This document shows, one piece after another, positions 49,001 to 62,500 of a DNA stretch of 64,000 bases. Source of the stretch: Paratinospora sagittata (Eukaryota > Streptophyta > Magnoliopsida > Ranunculales > Menispermaceae). The stretch covers positions 62,383,254-62,447,253 of the forward strand of contig CM069590.1 of assembly GCA_035771175.1 (NCBI GenBank), read 5' to 3'. Each line of letters begins with the position of its first letter. The stretch's first letter is position 1. A program made the translations under genes and the position numbers. Below the pieces are notes generated by a model, which did not search any database, was not told where the DNA came from, and saw only the letters and a program-made list of their open reading frames with translations.

Positions 49001-52000
49001 TCAAGGATACAACTCTCAACTGTTGGTGGCTCATTGGCGTTTACGGTCCGTCGTCTTTTCATGAGCGACAACTATTTTGGGATGAGCTGGCGGGTTTGGC
49101 GGCAATTTGTGAGGGGGGTGGTGTGTAGTGGGAGATTTTAACACTACCAGATTTGTGGGAGAAAAGCTGAACAGTGCACGCCTTACTAGGAGCATGCAGG
49201 ACTTTGACCAACTTCTATGTGAGTTAGAGCTTCGAGATGCCCAATTTACTTGGTCCAACTTTAAATCTGTTCCAATTTGTGGCTGTCTTTATAGGTATCT
49301 ATTGTTTTCTCAGGTTTCCTTCTAGCCGTCAAGAAGGGCTCTGGCGGCTCACTTCTAATCATAGGCCTCTTTTGCTTTACACTATTGACATTAAATGGGC
49401 CCCCCCACCCTTCAGGTTTGAGAATGTGTGGTTCTCTCACAAAGAATTCCTGCCGATGATTAGTTCTTGGTGGAGGGACGCGGTTGCCTACAGTAGAGAA
49501 GGCCACAAAGTTATGTCCAAGTTGAAGATGGTTAAGGAGTCTATCAGAAATTGGGATCGCGAGGTTTTCGGCTTTACGAGTGCTAAAAGGAAAACAATGG
49601 AAGACATTATTGGTTCTTTGGATGCTTTAGAAGAACCGGAGAATTGGAGTGATGAGCTATCATCTTTTCGCAATCTTTACAAAGTCGAGTTGGAGGAATT
49701 ATGCATTAGGGAGGATAGAATGGCATATCATAAGGTCAAAATTAAATGGCTCAAGGAAGGTGATGCGAATTCCAAATGTTTCATAGTATTCTGAGCAACC
49801 GTAGGTGTATGAACGCTATATCTTCTATTGTGTCTGACGAGGGAATTTGTATTGATGGGGAGGATAGGGTTGCCGACGAGATTGTGAGGTATTTCTCAAA
49901 GTTCTACTCTTCCCAGCGGAGGTTCAGATGGGATCTAGAGGGCTTCGACTGGAGCCCTATCTCCTTGCAGGAGAGTGGATGGTTGGAACGTCCGTTTGAT
50001 GTGGAGGAGATCAAGGCTGTAGTTTTTAGTTGTGATGGCTCAAAAGCACCTGGCCCAGATGGATTTTCACTATGTTTCTTCCAGAAGGCTTGGGAGGTGC
50101 TTAAGGATGATCTTGTATCTGTCATTCTGGACTTCTATCAGAACTTCATCATAAATACTTCTGTGAATGAGACATACATTTGTTTGGTTCCCAAACGTCC
50201 GGATGCTACCTCCTTAAGGACTTATGTCCTATTAGCTTGGTGTCTAGCCTCTACAAGATCATTGCCAAGATCTTAGCCATTTGGCTCAAACTTGTTCTCA
50301 ATAACACAGTGGAAGAAACCCAATTCGCCTTCATCGAGGGCCGACAGATCCTTGATGTGGTTCTTGTGGCTAATGAGGTTGTTGAAGATTATAGAGTGCG
50401 GGGGGAGCTTGGAGTCATTTTCAAAGTCGATTTTGCAAAAGCTTATGACACGATCGACTGGGATTTCCTTGAATATGTGTTGCAAAGGAAGGGCTTTGGT
50501 GCTAAATGGATCTCATGGATTATGGGTTGTGTTCAGTTAGTATCCTACTTTATTCTGGTGAACGGTCGCCCGAGGGTAAGTTCAAGGCGGGTCGGGGTCT
50601 TCGGCAAGACGATCCTATCTCCCGGTTATTGTTCACGCTGGTTGCGGATACATTGAGCAGATTGATGTCAAGAGCAAGGCGCCATGAGGTGGTGAAAGGG
50701 CTTCGGGTTGGGAAAGATAAGGTCGAGGTGTCCCATTTACAATTTGCCGATGACACACTTCCTTCTCCAGGGTGATGAGCTTAATGTTTCCAATGCCATT
50801 AAACTTCTCCAATGGTTCTGTGAATTTTTTGGTCTAAGGGTGAATGCGAGCAAATGCCAGTTGGCCGGTATCAATTTGGATCCTGGTTCAATATTGAGAT
50901 TGGCAAATTCTGCAGGTTGTTCTGTTGGCACATGGCCAATTCTGTATTTAGGACTTCTATTGGGTGGGAACCCGAGATCGAGTATCTTTTGGGTTCCGGT
51001 GGTGGAAGCAATTTCTAAGCGCTTGGATGGGTGGAAACATGCTTTCCTCTCAAAAGGGGGCAGGTTGGCATTGATTAAATCAATTCTTCTTGCTATCCCA
51101 TCCTACTATTTGTCCTTGTTTAAGATTCCAGTCGGCGTAGCTAACAAGATTGATCGACAAATTACACTATTTTTTTGGGGCGGTAGTGGGGGCAATGGCT
51201 TGAAGAATTTGGTAAAATGGAAGATTGTTCAACAGCCTAAGGAGATGGGGGGTCTTGATATTGTCAGTATCACAAAATGCAACATTGTTCTATGTGGCAA
51301 ATGGTTGTGGAGATTTTTGAAAGAGAAGTCTTCTTTGTTGGCTAGGTTTATCTCCAGCAGGTACGAAATGTTTGACCCTTTGTGTGATGGTGGCAATGGG
51401 GGAATTTCTAGGCGTCTAACTCTCAGAGGCCCTTGGAAGTTCATTGCATCTATTAGATCGGTAGTTGCGCCTCATATTAGCCTATCGGTGGGTAATGGGG
51501 AGTTGTTTCGTTTTTGGGAAGACCGGTGGCTTGGCTCTCGATCATTCGCAGTTTCATTTCCGAATCTTTATAGGATTTCCTCCGTGGACAACCAACCCAT
51601 TTCTGCGTTTGTGTCTCATGATACCTTTACCCAGCCTCCCACGTCTTCCACCTGGAACCTCCACTTGTCTAGAGCTTTGACCATTAGAGAACAAGATGAG
51701 GCCATCAACCTAATTTCTTTACTCACAAGTATTTCCCTGTCCCGTCTTCCTGATAGATATGTGTGGTCCCTAGAACCTAACGGTTCATTTTCATGCAAAT
51801 CCCTTCGTATTGTACTTTCTTCCCAATCCGTTTTGTCCCCATTCCCACTTGCCTCCCTTATTTGGTGTTCTAAGGCACCCTCTAAGGTTAAAGTTTTTGC
51901 AGGGACCTTGGCTCACAAACGTCTTAACATTATGGATGTTCTGCAAAGAAAGCTAACCACCAAGTGCATTTCTCCACATTGCTGTTTATTCAGCTTGCAG

Positions 52001-55000
52001 GATGGCGAGTCGGCGGATCACATCTTTCTATCTTGCCCTCACGCTCGTGAATTGTGGGATAGGTGGGTGTCTTTTTCCAGGTATAGCTTTCGCTGTCCTC
52101 TCAATTCGGACGAATACTTTTCTTTTCAACACAATTGCTTCTTTTGCCACATTGTGGTCCATATGGTTGGAAAGGAATGAGAGGGCTTTTCACGGTCGAG
52201 CTAGAGAATTGAGCCAGTTATGTGAGTCTATCAAACTTACTGCCAGCTCTTGGGCTTTCACAGCCAATTTGGCAGATGGTTTTTCTCTATCGGATTGGTC
52301 GGGTGATTGGGGTAGAGTTTTGTTTTGTATCTAGGTACTCTCTTGGGGGTCTCCTTGGTCTAATTTATGTGGTTTTGCCATGTTTGTTTGTTAATTTTTT
52401 GGTGTTAGTGTGTAAAGTTTTGTGTAATCAGGTTGATTCAACCATTTTATTATCAATATAATCCATATTGTTTTTGCAAAGAAAAAAATATGAAGATGAA
52501 TATGTGGTAACGCTAAGGGTGTGTTTGGTTGGTGAGAAAATAAAAATTTTCTCAAGAAAATAGTGATATTCTTGAGAAAATTCTATTTTCTAATGTTTGG
52601 TTGGCCAAAAAGATGTGAAAAAATTTTAAAAAATTTTCTTGGGTCCACCATTTTCTTACCATAATTTTCTCAACTAGGGGGATAAGAAAAAAAAAAATTC
52701 TCACGAGAAAATTTCTTTGCACTAAATTTAAAGAAGTTACAGTTATATAACTGAATAACTAATTAATAACCAACAACTATGAGAAAATTTTCTCATGTCC
52801 AACCCAACAACCATGAGAAAATTTTTTCAAGTACATTTTTTCGAGAAAATTTTCTTAGCTACCAAACACACCCTAAACGATCTAAGAATGAATATATTTG
52901 AGAAACGTTAGGAATCACCTCAATAAAATAGTTTTGGACACATAATGAAGACCGTTAGATGTGCTAGTTACGAAGAATACCATTGGCAATTAACGATAGC
53001 AGTAAAGGAAGAACAAGACTGAAAAATAACATGAGCATGGATAATTAAGAAATATAGCTTTCATAATATGAATATATCTAGAGACTTGGCCCTTTATATA
53101 GCAGGATGCAGGAAGTGATTCTTGTAGTTGACCTATATTGTTGAGAAAGGGCTTTGTTGAATTGAGAGAAGAATTTATGAGAATAAGAATATGAACATGC
53201 AGTTGAAGCCTTGTGGCTGACCCATGCTTTCAAGTTTCAACTATTAAGCAAATAGATTCATATAGTGAAAGGCAAAGAATACATCCTTCTTTACAGGTTT
53301 CATCTGCAAAAAGTCTACGTTGATGATGAATTTGAACAAAACCTATTTGATAGGCTATTGGGTGGAAAAGACAGTTTCAGAATCAAGCCTTTTGAGCATT
53401 CGGAAAGCCAAGAATATGATCACTAAGTTGGAAAATGAGGATGGTTCTATCATGGAAAACATTTAGGACATTTGCCAATCGATTATAAGCCACATCACCT
53501 CTTCCTTCTCTAAACCCAATATGGGTAATTGGGGTCTTGAGGGGATCAACTGGTCTGGTATCAGCCAGTTCAGAAAGATTGGATTGAACGTCCTTTTGAG
53601 ATGGAGGAAATCAGAGCAGCTGTGTTCAGTTGTGAGGGTGACAAGGCCCCGGGCCCGGATGGGTTCACGATGTTGTTCTTCCAAAGGCATTGGGATATTA
53701 TTAAAGATGACATCTTTTTAGTATTTGAAGAATTCTTCCATGATGGTGTGGTTAACAATTGCACTAACGAGACGTACATTTCTCTGATTCCTAAGAAGGT
53801 TAACTCCATTAAGGTCGGTGACTTCCGTCCGATCAGTCTTATAACTAGCTTGTATAAGATCATTGCCAAGACTGTGGCCAATCGTCTTTGCCAGGTCATT
53901 CACCTTACGGTGGCTCCCACTCAAATGGCTTTTGTGAAAGATCGACAGATCACAGATGCGGTCCTTATTGCCAATGAATCTGTTGATGATTGGAGGATGG
54001 CTAAGCGTCAAGGTTTGATTTTGAAAGTGGACTTCGCAAAGGCGTACGACTGTTAGGTGGAGTTTCCTTGATTATGTGCTCGAGAAAAAAGGGTTTGGCA
54101 ATAGATGGCAGAAATGGATTCGGGGGTGTCTGTCTTCTGTTTCTTTTTCCATCTTTGTCAATGGTCGGTTGAGGGGGAAGATTTTTGGCTCAAGAGGGCT
54201 TTGCCAAGGGGACCCATTGTCCCCTTTCCTTTACACGATTGTGGCAGATGTTCTGGATCCTTGTTACCAAGGCAAGAGATAAAGGAATTTTGCAAGGGTT
54301 TCATGTTGGGAGGGACAAGGTCCACGTCTCTCATCTACAGTATGCTGACGACTGCCTCTTTTTCATCAACAATGATGGATTCAGTCTAGCGTAAGCTATG
54401 CACATAATCAAATGTTTATGTTTCGTTTCCGACCTTCATATTAATTTGTCCAAATGCCAACTGGCTGGTACTAATGTTCCGGAAGCGGAAGTTTCGTCTC
54501 TTGCTTCACAGATTGGTGTTGCAACTGGTTCTTTGCCTATGCAATACCTTGGTATGCCTTTGGGTGGTAACCCTCTCAATATGGCCTTTTGGGACCCAGT
54601 GATGCATACAGTTTCCAAAAGAATCGATGGTTGGAAGAAGAGCTATTTGTCCCGGGGGGGAAGGATCGTTCTTCTCAAATTTGTGCTTGAAGCAATTCCA
54701 ACATATTTCATGTCTCTGTTGCGCATGCCTAGAAGGGTCGCTAATTTTCTTGAGAAAAAAATGAGAACTTTTTTGTGGAAAAATGAAGATTCAGAGCACG
54801 GTCGCAACTTGTTTAAATGCAGTAAAGTCAAGCTTGATTTGCTTCATGGCGGACTGGGGATTGGTGATCTTATGTTGAGGAATCAGTCTCTTGCTGGGAA
54901 ATGGTTATGGCGTTTCTACAAGGAAAAAAACTCTTTTTGGGCTTGGATCATTCGCAGTCGCCATGGGCTCCTTGCAAATCAGAGGGATTCCAACATTTGC

Positions 55001-56499
55001 CCTTGGGTCACCTACCGCTCCCCTTGGAAGTTCATCTACTCCATTTATCCTATTTTCTCTCCTATGGTTCGATGGGATATTGGTAATGGGTATCAAGATC
55101 TATTTTGGGAAGATTCCTGGCAACTGTTCCCCACTCTCTTTGGGCAATCTGACCTTCATAATGCTCCCATCTCTTCATTTATCATTCCCCCGCTTGCTTC
55201 AAATGAAGCTTCTCAAAACTGGAATTTCCATTACAGAAGGAACTTGTTTGATCATGTCATGGAGGAAATTCCTTTCCTTCTTGATTGCCTTTCCTCCATA
55301 TCTTTCAGTGATTCTGATGATTGCCTACGCTGGTCTGGTCATTCCACGGGCATTTTCTTCTCTAAATTTTTTTTCCAGGCTATCTTGTTAGATAATTCGC
55401 TTCCCATCTTCTCCCACCCAGTTTTCATTTGGACTGCCAAGATCCCTCTAAAAGTCAAAATCTTTGGTTGGCTAATTGCTCTTAACCGTCTCAACTGTGC
55501 TGATATTATGCAGAAGAGATTCCCTAATTTTTCCCTTTCTTTCTCTTGGTGTGTTCTATGTAGGAACTTCGACGAATCTATTGATCACCTTTTTAAGGAA
55601 TGCAATTTTGTGAAGACAATGTGGAATGAATGGTTGGGAAGGAGCAACAGTATCAACAATCCTGATGCCACTATTTTCTTTGTCATCCCTGTTTTTGTAA
55701 AGACTGTCTATAAAATGTTTTGGGTTTGTGTGTTTTTTGCTGTTCTTTGGTGTGTTTGGTCAGAATGAAACAATAGACTATTCATGGGTGTCTATTGTTC
55801 TCCTCATTAGGTGTGGGAGAAAAGCCTCACCCTTTTTGCATCTTGGGTGAGCAGTGGCAAACAATCCATGGGGTATGGTTTTGGGGAGTGGCTTTTGACT
55901 TGGTCTTCTATTTTGGAATCTCTGTAATGTGCTGTGAATATCTCATCCCGGTGCTTTTTCTTTTCTATTTTAATATAATATCTATACGTGTCCAGTAAAA
56001 AAAAAAAGCTTTTAAAGTTTTGACACACTACTTCAGTAAATAAATACATCCATATATTAATCAAATACATTCAAGTTTCAACTATTAAGCAAATACATCC
56101 ATATAGTGAAAGGCAAACAATACATCCTTCTTTATATGTTTCATTTGCAAAAAGTCTACGTTGATGATGAATTTGAACAAAACCTATTTGATAGGCTAAT
56201 GGAATAAATCAATTAAACAAGCAAGAATAACTTTTAAAGTTTCGACCAAGGAACGGAAATTCGATTTCGCCATAAACTTCGACCTTCAAAAATCAGAATT
56301 AATTCGGAGAAGTTTAATTCGACGTGGAGAATTTTTGTAAAAATTCGCCAACTTAGAGAAGTTTAACGAATTATCTAATAGGGTAGCATTAATTTAAAAA
56401 ATGTTAATTTTTATTTATATTATATGTATCAACACTATTAAAATATTTCCTTTACTTTAGCAGTCTATTTATTTTAGTAAGACACATAACATTAATTTA

Positions 56500-56547
<48 letters not shown>

Positions 56548-59500
56548 GTAATATTAATTTAGTGTAAGTATTTACTAAGGTAATATTAAGTTTTAAAATG
56601 TTTAATTAACATTATTCTTATTTACATTACTAAAATATTTTCTTAAGTAGTCTATTTATTTTCGTAAGATGTATAACATTAATTTAGAACAAGTTAATAT
56701 AGGTCAACATTATAAAAATTAACTTTATCAAAATATTTTATGAGTGTAAGTATTTTTATTAAGGTAATATTAATTTTAATTTATGTTAATATAAATTAAC
56801 ATTATTCGCATTATACGTACTATTTTTTTATTTTACTAATTTATTTATTTTAGTAAGATGTACAATATTAATATAAAACATGTTAATAGATATTAACACT
56901 ATTAGAAACAACATTAAAGTATTCAAGTAGGTACAACTTTTTTTTATTAGCAAAAGAGGAATAAATAAATAATGTCATAGTAGGGCTTGACCACTAGGAA
57001 GAAAAAATATTCAAGTAGGTACAACTTTTTTTTATTAGCAAAAGAAGAATAAATAAATAATGTCATAGTAGGGCTTGACCACTAGGAAGAAAAAATATTC
57101 AAGTAGGTACAACTTTTTTTTATTAGCAAAAGAAGAATAAATAAATAATGTCATAGTAGGGCTTGACCACTAGGAAGAAAAAATATTCAAGTAGGTACAA
57201 CTTTTTTTTATTAGCAAAAGAAGAATAAATAAATAATGTCATAGTAGGGCTTGACCACTAGGAAGAAAAAATATTCAAGTAGGTACAACTTTTTTTTATT
57301 AGCAAAAGAAGAATAAATAAATAAATAATAGAAAAAGATGAAGGAAATGATCTGGAAAAAGAAGCTTAGCCGACAAGATGATCGATTTAAGCTTCTCATC
57401 ACATGGCAACTTTGGAAGAAGGGAAAAAAACGTTGCTTGACCCTAAGAAATGTATATTGGAGAACCTAGAAAGGACCATCAGTCTTTTAATTAACCTACC
57501 TATATAATAGCAGACAGTAAACATATCAATAATTTAATTGGCTTTTCATTAAGTCTTCCTGTTTGAGCCCAAGCATCTAACGTGAGGTTTGCAACGAGAT
57601 GAATTAAATTAACAAACCTAAAAAAATGTCGCTGACTCGCTGGTTTTCCCCTCTCGCCGCTGGTTCTCCTCCCTCCTCCCTCCGCCGCCGCTGCTTCTCC
57701 TCCCTCCGCCGCCGCTGATTCTCCTCTCTTCGTCCGCCGCTACCGTTGGCTCTCCTCTCTCCCTCCGCCGTTGCCGCCGCCGCTGCCGCTGGTTCTCCTC
57801 TCACCGTCGTTGGTTCTCCGCCAGCGCAAGAAGGTATTATTTTCACTCCTTCTTCCAAAATCTCTTCTTCTTCTTCTTCTTTTATAATGGCGAAGAAAAT
57901 CGACACATGAATTTGCGAACTGTGCATCCCGTGAAGAAAACGACGCGCGAACTGTGCATCCCGTGAAGAAAACGACGCGCGAACTGTGCATCCCGTGAAG
58001 AAAATCGACACATTTCGTCGATTTCGGCGATTTTTGTCGATTTTTGTCTATTTTATGTCGATTTTTTGTACTTTTTTTTTTACATGCGCCAGATTAATCG
58101 GCTCCTTCAGATTTCGAAATTTTTCGGCGAATTTCGACGAAATTCGCCGAATTTTCATTCCTTGGTTTCGACACGCTACTTCCATAAAGAACAATAGAAA
58201 TGAACTAACTTCTAAACATATAGACTAACCATATATCTGTTAATATTAAATGGATTGAACAACGTGATGGCAATTGTATAATTGTATTAGTACTTGTTTG
58301 TTTGTTATACAATTATTATAGGTTTTTGTTTGAGTTTTATTTTGTTCTAACCTTTACTCCCACCCCCTTGAAATTTAAAAGTAAAATAAATAAATAAATA
58401 AATGAAGGATCAAAGAATCAAACTAAAGTTGTTTTACATGATGAGCTTAATTTTTGGCCTTAATAATGTTTACCGACGCTCAGAGGGTTGCGTCAATATT
58501 TTAGCCTTTTGAGTGGCCCTTTGTTGTTTCCATTATTATTTACGTGTATTGAACTTTTATTTATATGCCATTGTTTTAAAGCCTAATGACATGCTCTTCA
58601 TATCTTGGCGTCCTATGTAACAGTGAAATGAGCATGTGACTTTGACTGACATTGTTATGAATTTCCATTTGAAGCTTCTGCTGTATAGACTTTTTGTGGC
58701 AAGGATAGTTGATTTTGTCAATGCAAGTGTGGGATTTATACTTGTTTCTCTGTTTTACAGCTTAAGGAGATGGGTGGAAAAGATAGTTTCAAAAGCAAGT
58801 CTTTTGATTCTAGCAAGACATCTGAGCAACTTGCAGAAAAGAAGAAAGGTTTGGGAGATTGGATGAATTTGATAAAGCCCGGAAATGAAGAGAAAGACCA
58901 TTGGGTAAGCGTGCTACAATCATGCCCAGATTCTGATGTTACTTGATAACTTTATTTTTTGTGTTGTGTGAACTAAGTTATGCAATGTTCATTTCTTAAT
59001 ATTCAATAACCAAGAGGAATCATTAAATATTTTAATTGCATGCAAATAATTTGAAGCCCCCAAAATGCTGGCTTTGATCAATTTTTTTCAGAGGAATCAT
59101 TTTGGTGTATTATGATTGGTGACTCAAAAGGGCGGGTTTTGGTATGAGAATAGAGATTGCTCTATTGTGACCAGTGTTTTCAAGGTGCCAAAGCGATGTC
59201 TAAGCTAGGCGTAGCCTAAACAAAGTCTAGACGTATCACCTAGGTGATAACAAAAATATTTATTTATAGGTCTTTAGATAATTAATTAATTATTTACAGG
59301 TCTCTGGACAATTCATATACATAATTTTATATATCTAATTATATTTTATAATGAATGTTAAATTTTCATAAAATGATAAAGAACACTTCATATTAATTAA
59401 AATCATGTCAACAAATTGTTGGGCAACAAATATCTAGAGGGTTGCCGACAGTCGTTGGAGATTTCGACGACATGTCTTGGTCAGAGCAAATGGAAAGAAT

Positions 59501-62500
59501 GGGCTTAGGGAGAGAGAGGTTCGAGTTAAAGAGACCCCCCTAAACTTTTTAAATATTTGCACAAACCCCCACTGGCTGCCTAGTGCGCCTAGGCGTTTTC
59601 TCCCTAAAACGCCTAGGCGTTGCCTACCTAGGCGACGCCTTGAAAACACTGAATGTGACATGAAGGTCTCATGTTTGAATCTGGAAATAACTTCAATATA
59701 AAGCTGTGTACATTACCTCTTTCCCAGATTTTGCAATGGTGGTAGCCTTTGGTTCTAGGTTCACCTCAAAATGGTGACTCTTCATGGAACTAGGATTTGT
59801 AGCTATGGTTTTTGTCATTATTTGACAGATTTGTCATTCTTCTGGCCACATTTCCTTTAGTATTGATATGCGGATGGGGCCTTAGTACAACACTGAAGGT
59901 TGCTTGCTGCATTGTGACTTGGAGGTCACTAGTTTGAATTAAGGGATGGCCTCTCCATAAAATGGAGGCAAGGCGGCATACATTGACCTGCCCCTGGACC
60001 TTGCATTTGCAGGAGCCTCATGGAATGGGTACCTTTTTATTGATATGCAGTTCTCCCAGGAAAAGAAACAGAAACATGCCAAAGAAAATTCTAGTGCTCG
60101 TGTGATGTGGGTGCTAGATAACTTATAGATTGCAAACCTTATATTTCTCTTTATTTATTAACAGTTTTTTTTAAAGGAAAATTCATCCTATGAACCTGAA
60201 AGGAGACATTTGTGTCATTGAAAGTAAATTGTCAACTCTGATTTTGACATGGTTTGCATGTTACAAGCTAAAATCTCCCACGTCCTTACTCAGAGAAATG
60301 AAGTCAGTTAAAATATTTATTCCACCCCTTAGAGTGTGCTTGTAGTAATTTTGTTGATTCCATTTTATACTTTATTTCAGTTATTAATCTTTAATTTTAT
60401 TTCCTTGGTTTTACTGCAGGTTCCTGATGAAGCAGTCACTAAATGTACATCGTGTAGTGCAGATTTTGGAGCTTTTGTGCGTAAGGTGCAGTACCATGTT
60501 ACTACTTGTCCACCTAATATTCTAGAAAATCAACTATAAGACTTTAATTATTTTTTGTCTGTGAAGTTGATCAGGTTTCCCTTTCTTGTTTTTTCTCGTT
60601 CACAGCATCATTGCAGAAATTGCGGGGATATTTTCTGTGATAAGTGTACAAGTGGGAGGATTGCTCTTACTGCAGATGAGAATGCCCAGCCAGTGAGAGT
60701 TTGTGACAGATGCATGGTATAAATTAGTTATTTCAAAATCAGTCATTCTATACTTTTTTTAGTGAAATGCTTTATTTAGGTGTTGAACTTCAGCTCGAGT
60801 GAAGAAATCTTTCTTTGGGAAGTAGTTTGACAAAGGAATTAAATTTTAAAGGGTTTTAATTTGGCAGTCTGTACACTAGAAAAATGAATAGGAATCTATG
60901 ATATGGGGGTCATGTTCTTGTGAAGTCAACTGTAATCTCTGGGTTTAGTAGTAAATATTGAAAGCTGGCCATCATATAGTTGTCTATCCTTAATCCTAAA
61001 TATTGGGGTTTTGCAATTATTTGATTCAGTTTATCTTCATATACATAGCCAGGCCTATGCTTCAGTTTTTCGCTTATAATTTTTCACATTTCCTCAAAAT
61101 CTTATTTCTTTTGCATGTAAGTGCTTCTTGTTTGTGCTGTTGATTTTTTGCCTAGTATGCCATTTACTACCTCAACATAGTTATCCTTGACTATGACAGT
61201 CATATTTTAAGGTTATAATCACATTAGAAGATATGGCTTTGCCAACAAATGAGTTACAGCACGTGTTATCAGATCCTCCTAGATGTTTGGGGATATTTTA
61301 GGGTCGTACATTTTATGAATGATTTAGGAGCATGGTCCCGCTTTAGATGTTACAACATGACTAAAGGGCCTTCTCTAATCATTCTTATATATCACACTGG
61401 CTTCATTGTTGGCCTCAGTATATTCCAGTAATTTCTTTTATATGATCTAGTGCCATATTGGACTTGTTAGTAAAGTGGACAATTTCAGAATTTTGGAGTC
61501 CCCACAAAGTAGCCTTAGCACCACTTGACTTTCATTTCCTCTCAAAAAGTAAAAGGCACCACTTGTCTTTTAAAACTGCCCTTAGCGATGATCAAGAGAA
61601 GGAGAGGGCTCAGTGGTCAATATCAACTTGATGGCTATAATGATCAGCTGTAACTCATTGAATGCTTTTTGATGAAGTTTGACCTGAATTTTGTTCCTGC
61701 AGGCAGAAGTTACTCAAAGGCTGAGCCATGCAAAAGATTCGGCCAGCAAACCCGCTGGATTGCACAGTCATGAGGATCTTGCCAAGAAGCTTCAGGTGAC
61801 TTAAAATTGAGCAACCCATTCTTTTTGTAGCATCATCATGTCTTTTTTATTAGCAATGCCATGGCTTGCCATTGCAACTTTTCTATCTGATTCATTTTGA
61901 ATGCTTATGTATTATGCTATTCTCCAAGAAATAGCAATGCATTTGTAAGAACTTTCTTAGGTCCATGATTTTCTAATTTGAACTCCATAGAGCAGTGTTT
62001 CCTGTTACATCATTATCTCTTAGGCTATGCCATTTGATGTTACCACATGGGTGTGCTATTTGTAGCTCCCTTGAAGGAATTTATAGGACTATGCAGCTCC
62101 AAGAAACTCCTTGTTAATTGTGAATTGGCATTAAGGAGCCATAAAATTGCACCAGTTGGATTGGGGCTGGGTTATCTGGATTTTATAGCAGTAAAAGAAG
62201 ATGAATCAAATGGAAAACAGAAGAATAATAAATGTGATGAAGATTTAATGGTTTACTTTGATGATAATGAAGGAATTTCATGAAATAAGTCATTTTTGGA
62301 ACCCCCAAATCCTGATGTGAACTGTAGTATTATGTGATCTAGTTTTTCAAGTATTTTATCTATTATGATGGGAGGACCAAAACTTCAGTTAAAAAATGCT
62401 TATTTTATGACAGTTGGAGCTTGGTCTAGGAAGAACTAGTGCTTACACATCCAGACCATTTGTTGCCTTGTATTTGTCATGTACACTGTGTATCATAGAC

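Larger units (their letters stand above)
56247..58164. mobile_element. 1.9-kb non-autonomous hAT-like element in FREE1 intron 3
   Basis: The perfect 8-bp target duplication GTTTCGAC lies at 56239-56246 and 58165-58172. The ends CAAGGAACGGAAATTCG and CGAATTTTCATTCCTTG are inverted repeats differing at two positions, close to the hAT consensus. The interior contains (TA)n, an 88-bp minisatellite, a CCG/CTCC-rich block (57625-57835) and a palindrome. No transposase was recognised. It is probably a non-autonomous element that may carry unrelated sequence. Confidence 0.8.

Noticed and set aside
53229..56198. LTR retrotransposon with 129-bp terminal repeats around the second LINE
   Set aside because: The enclosed element is a LINE with a poly(A) tail, the repeats lack TG...CA ends and primer-binding site, and the second copy continues with extra unit sequence; a pre-existing duplication fits better.
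56920..57330. CRISPR-like array
   Set aside because: The repeat is 88 bp with no unique spacers and lies in a plant transposon; it is a minisatellite.
57604..58011. 135-codon minus-strand Arg/Glu-rich frame
   Set aside because: It comes from low-complexity CCG/CTCC repeats inside a hAT-like element and has no domain or conserved start.
62047..62283. 78-codon open frame in FREE1 intron 7
   Set aside because: No recognisable family, no promoter or splice support, and it lies within an intron; left as probable chance or an old fragment.
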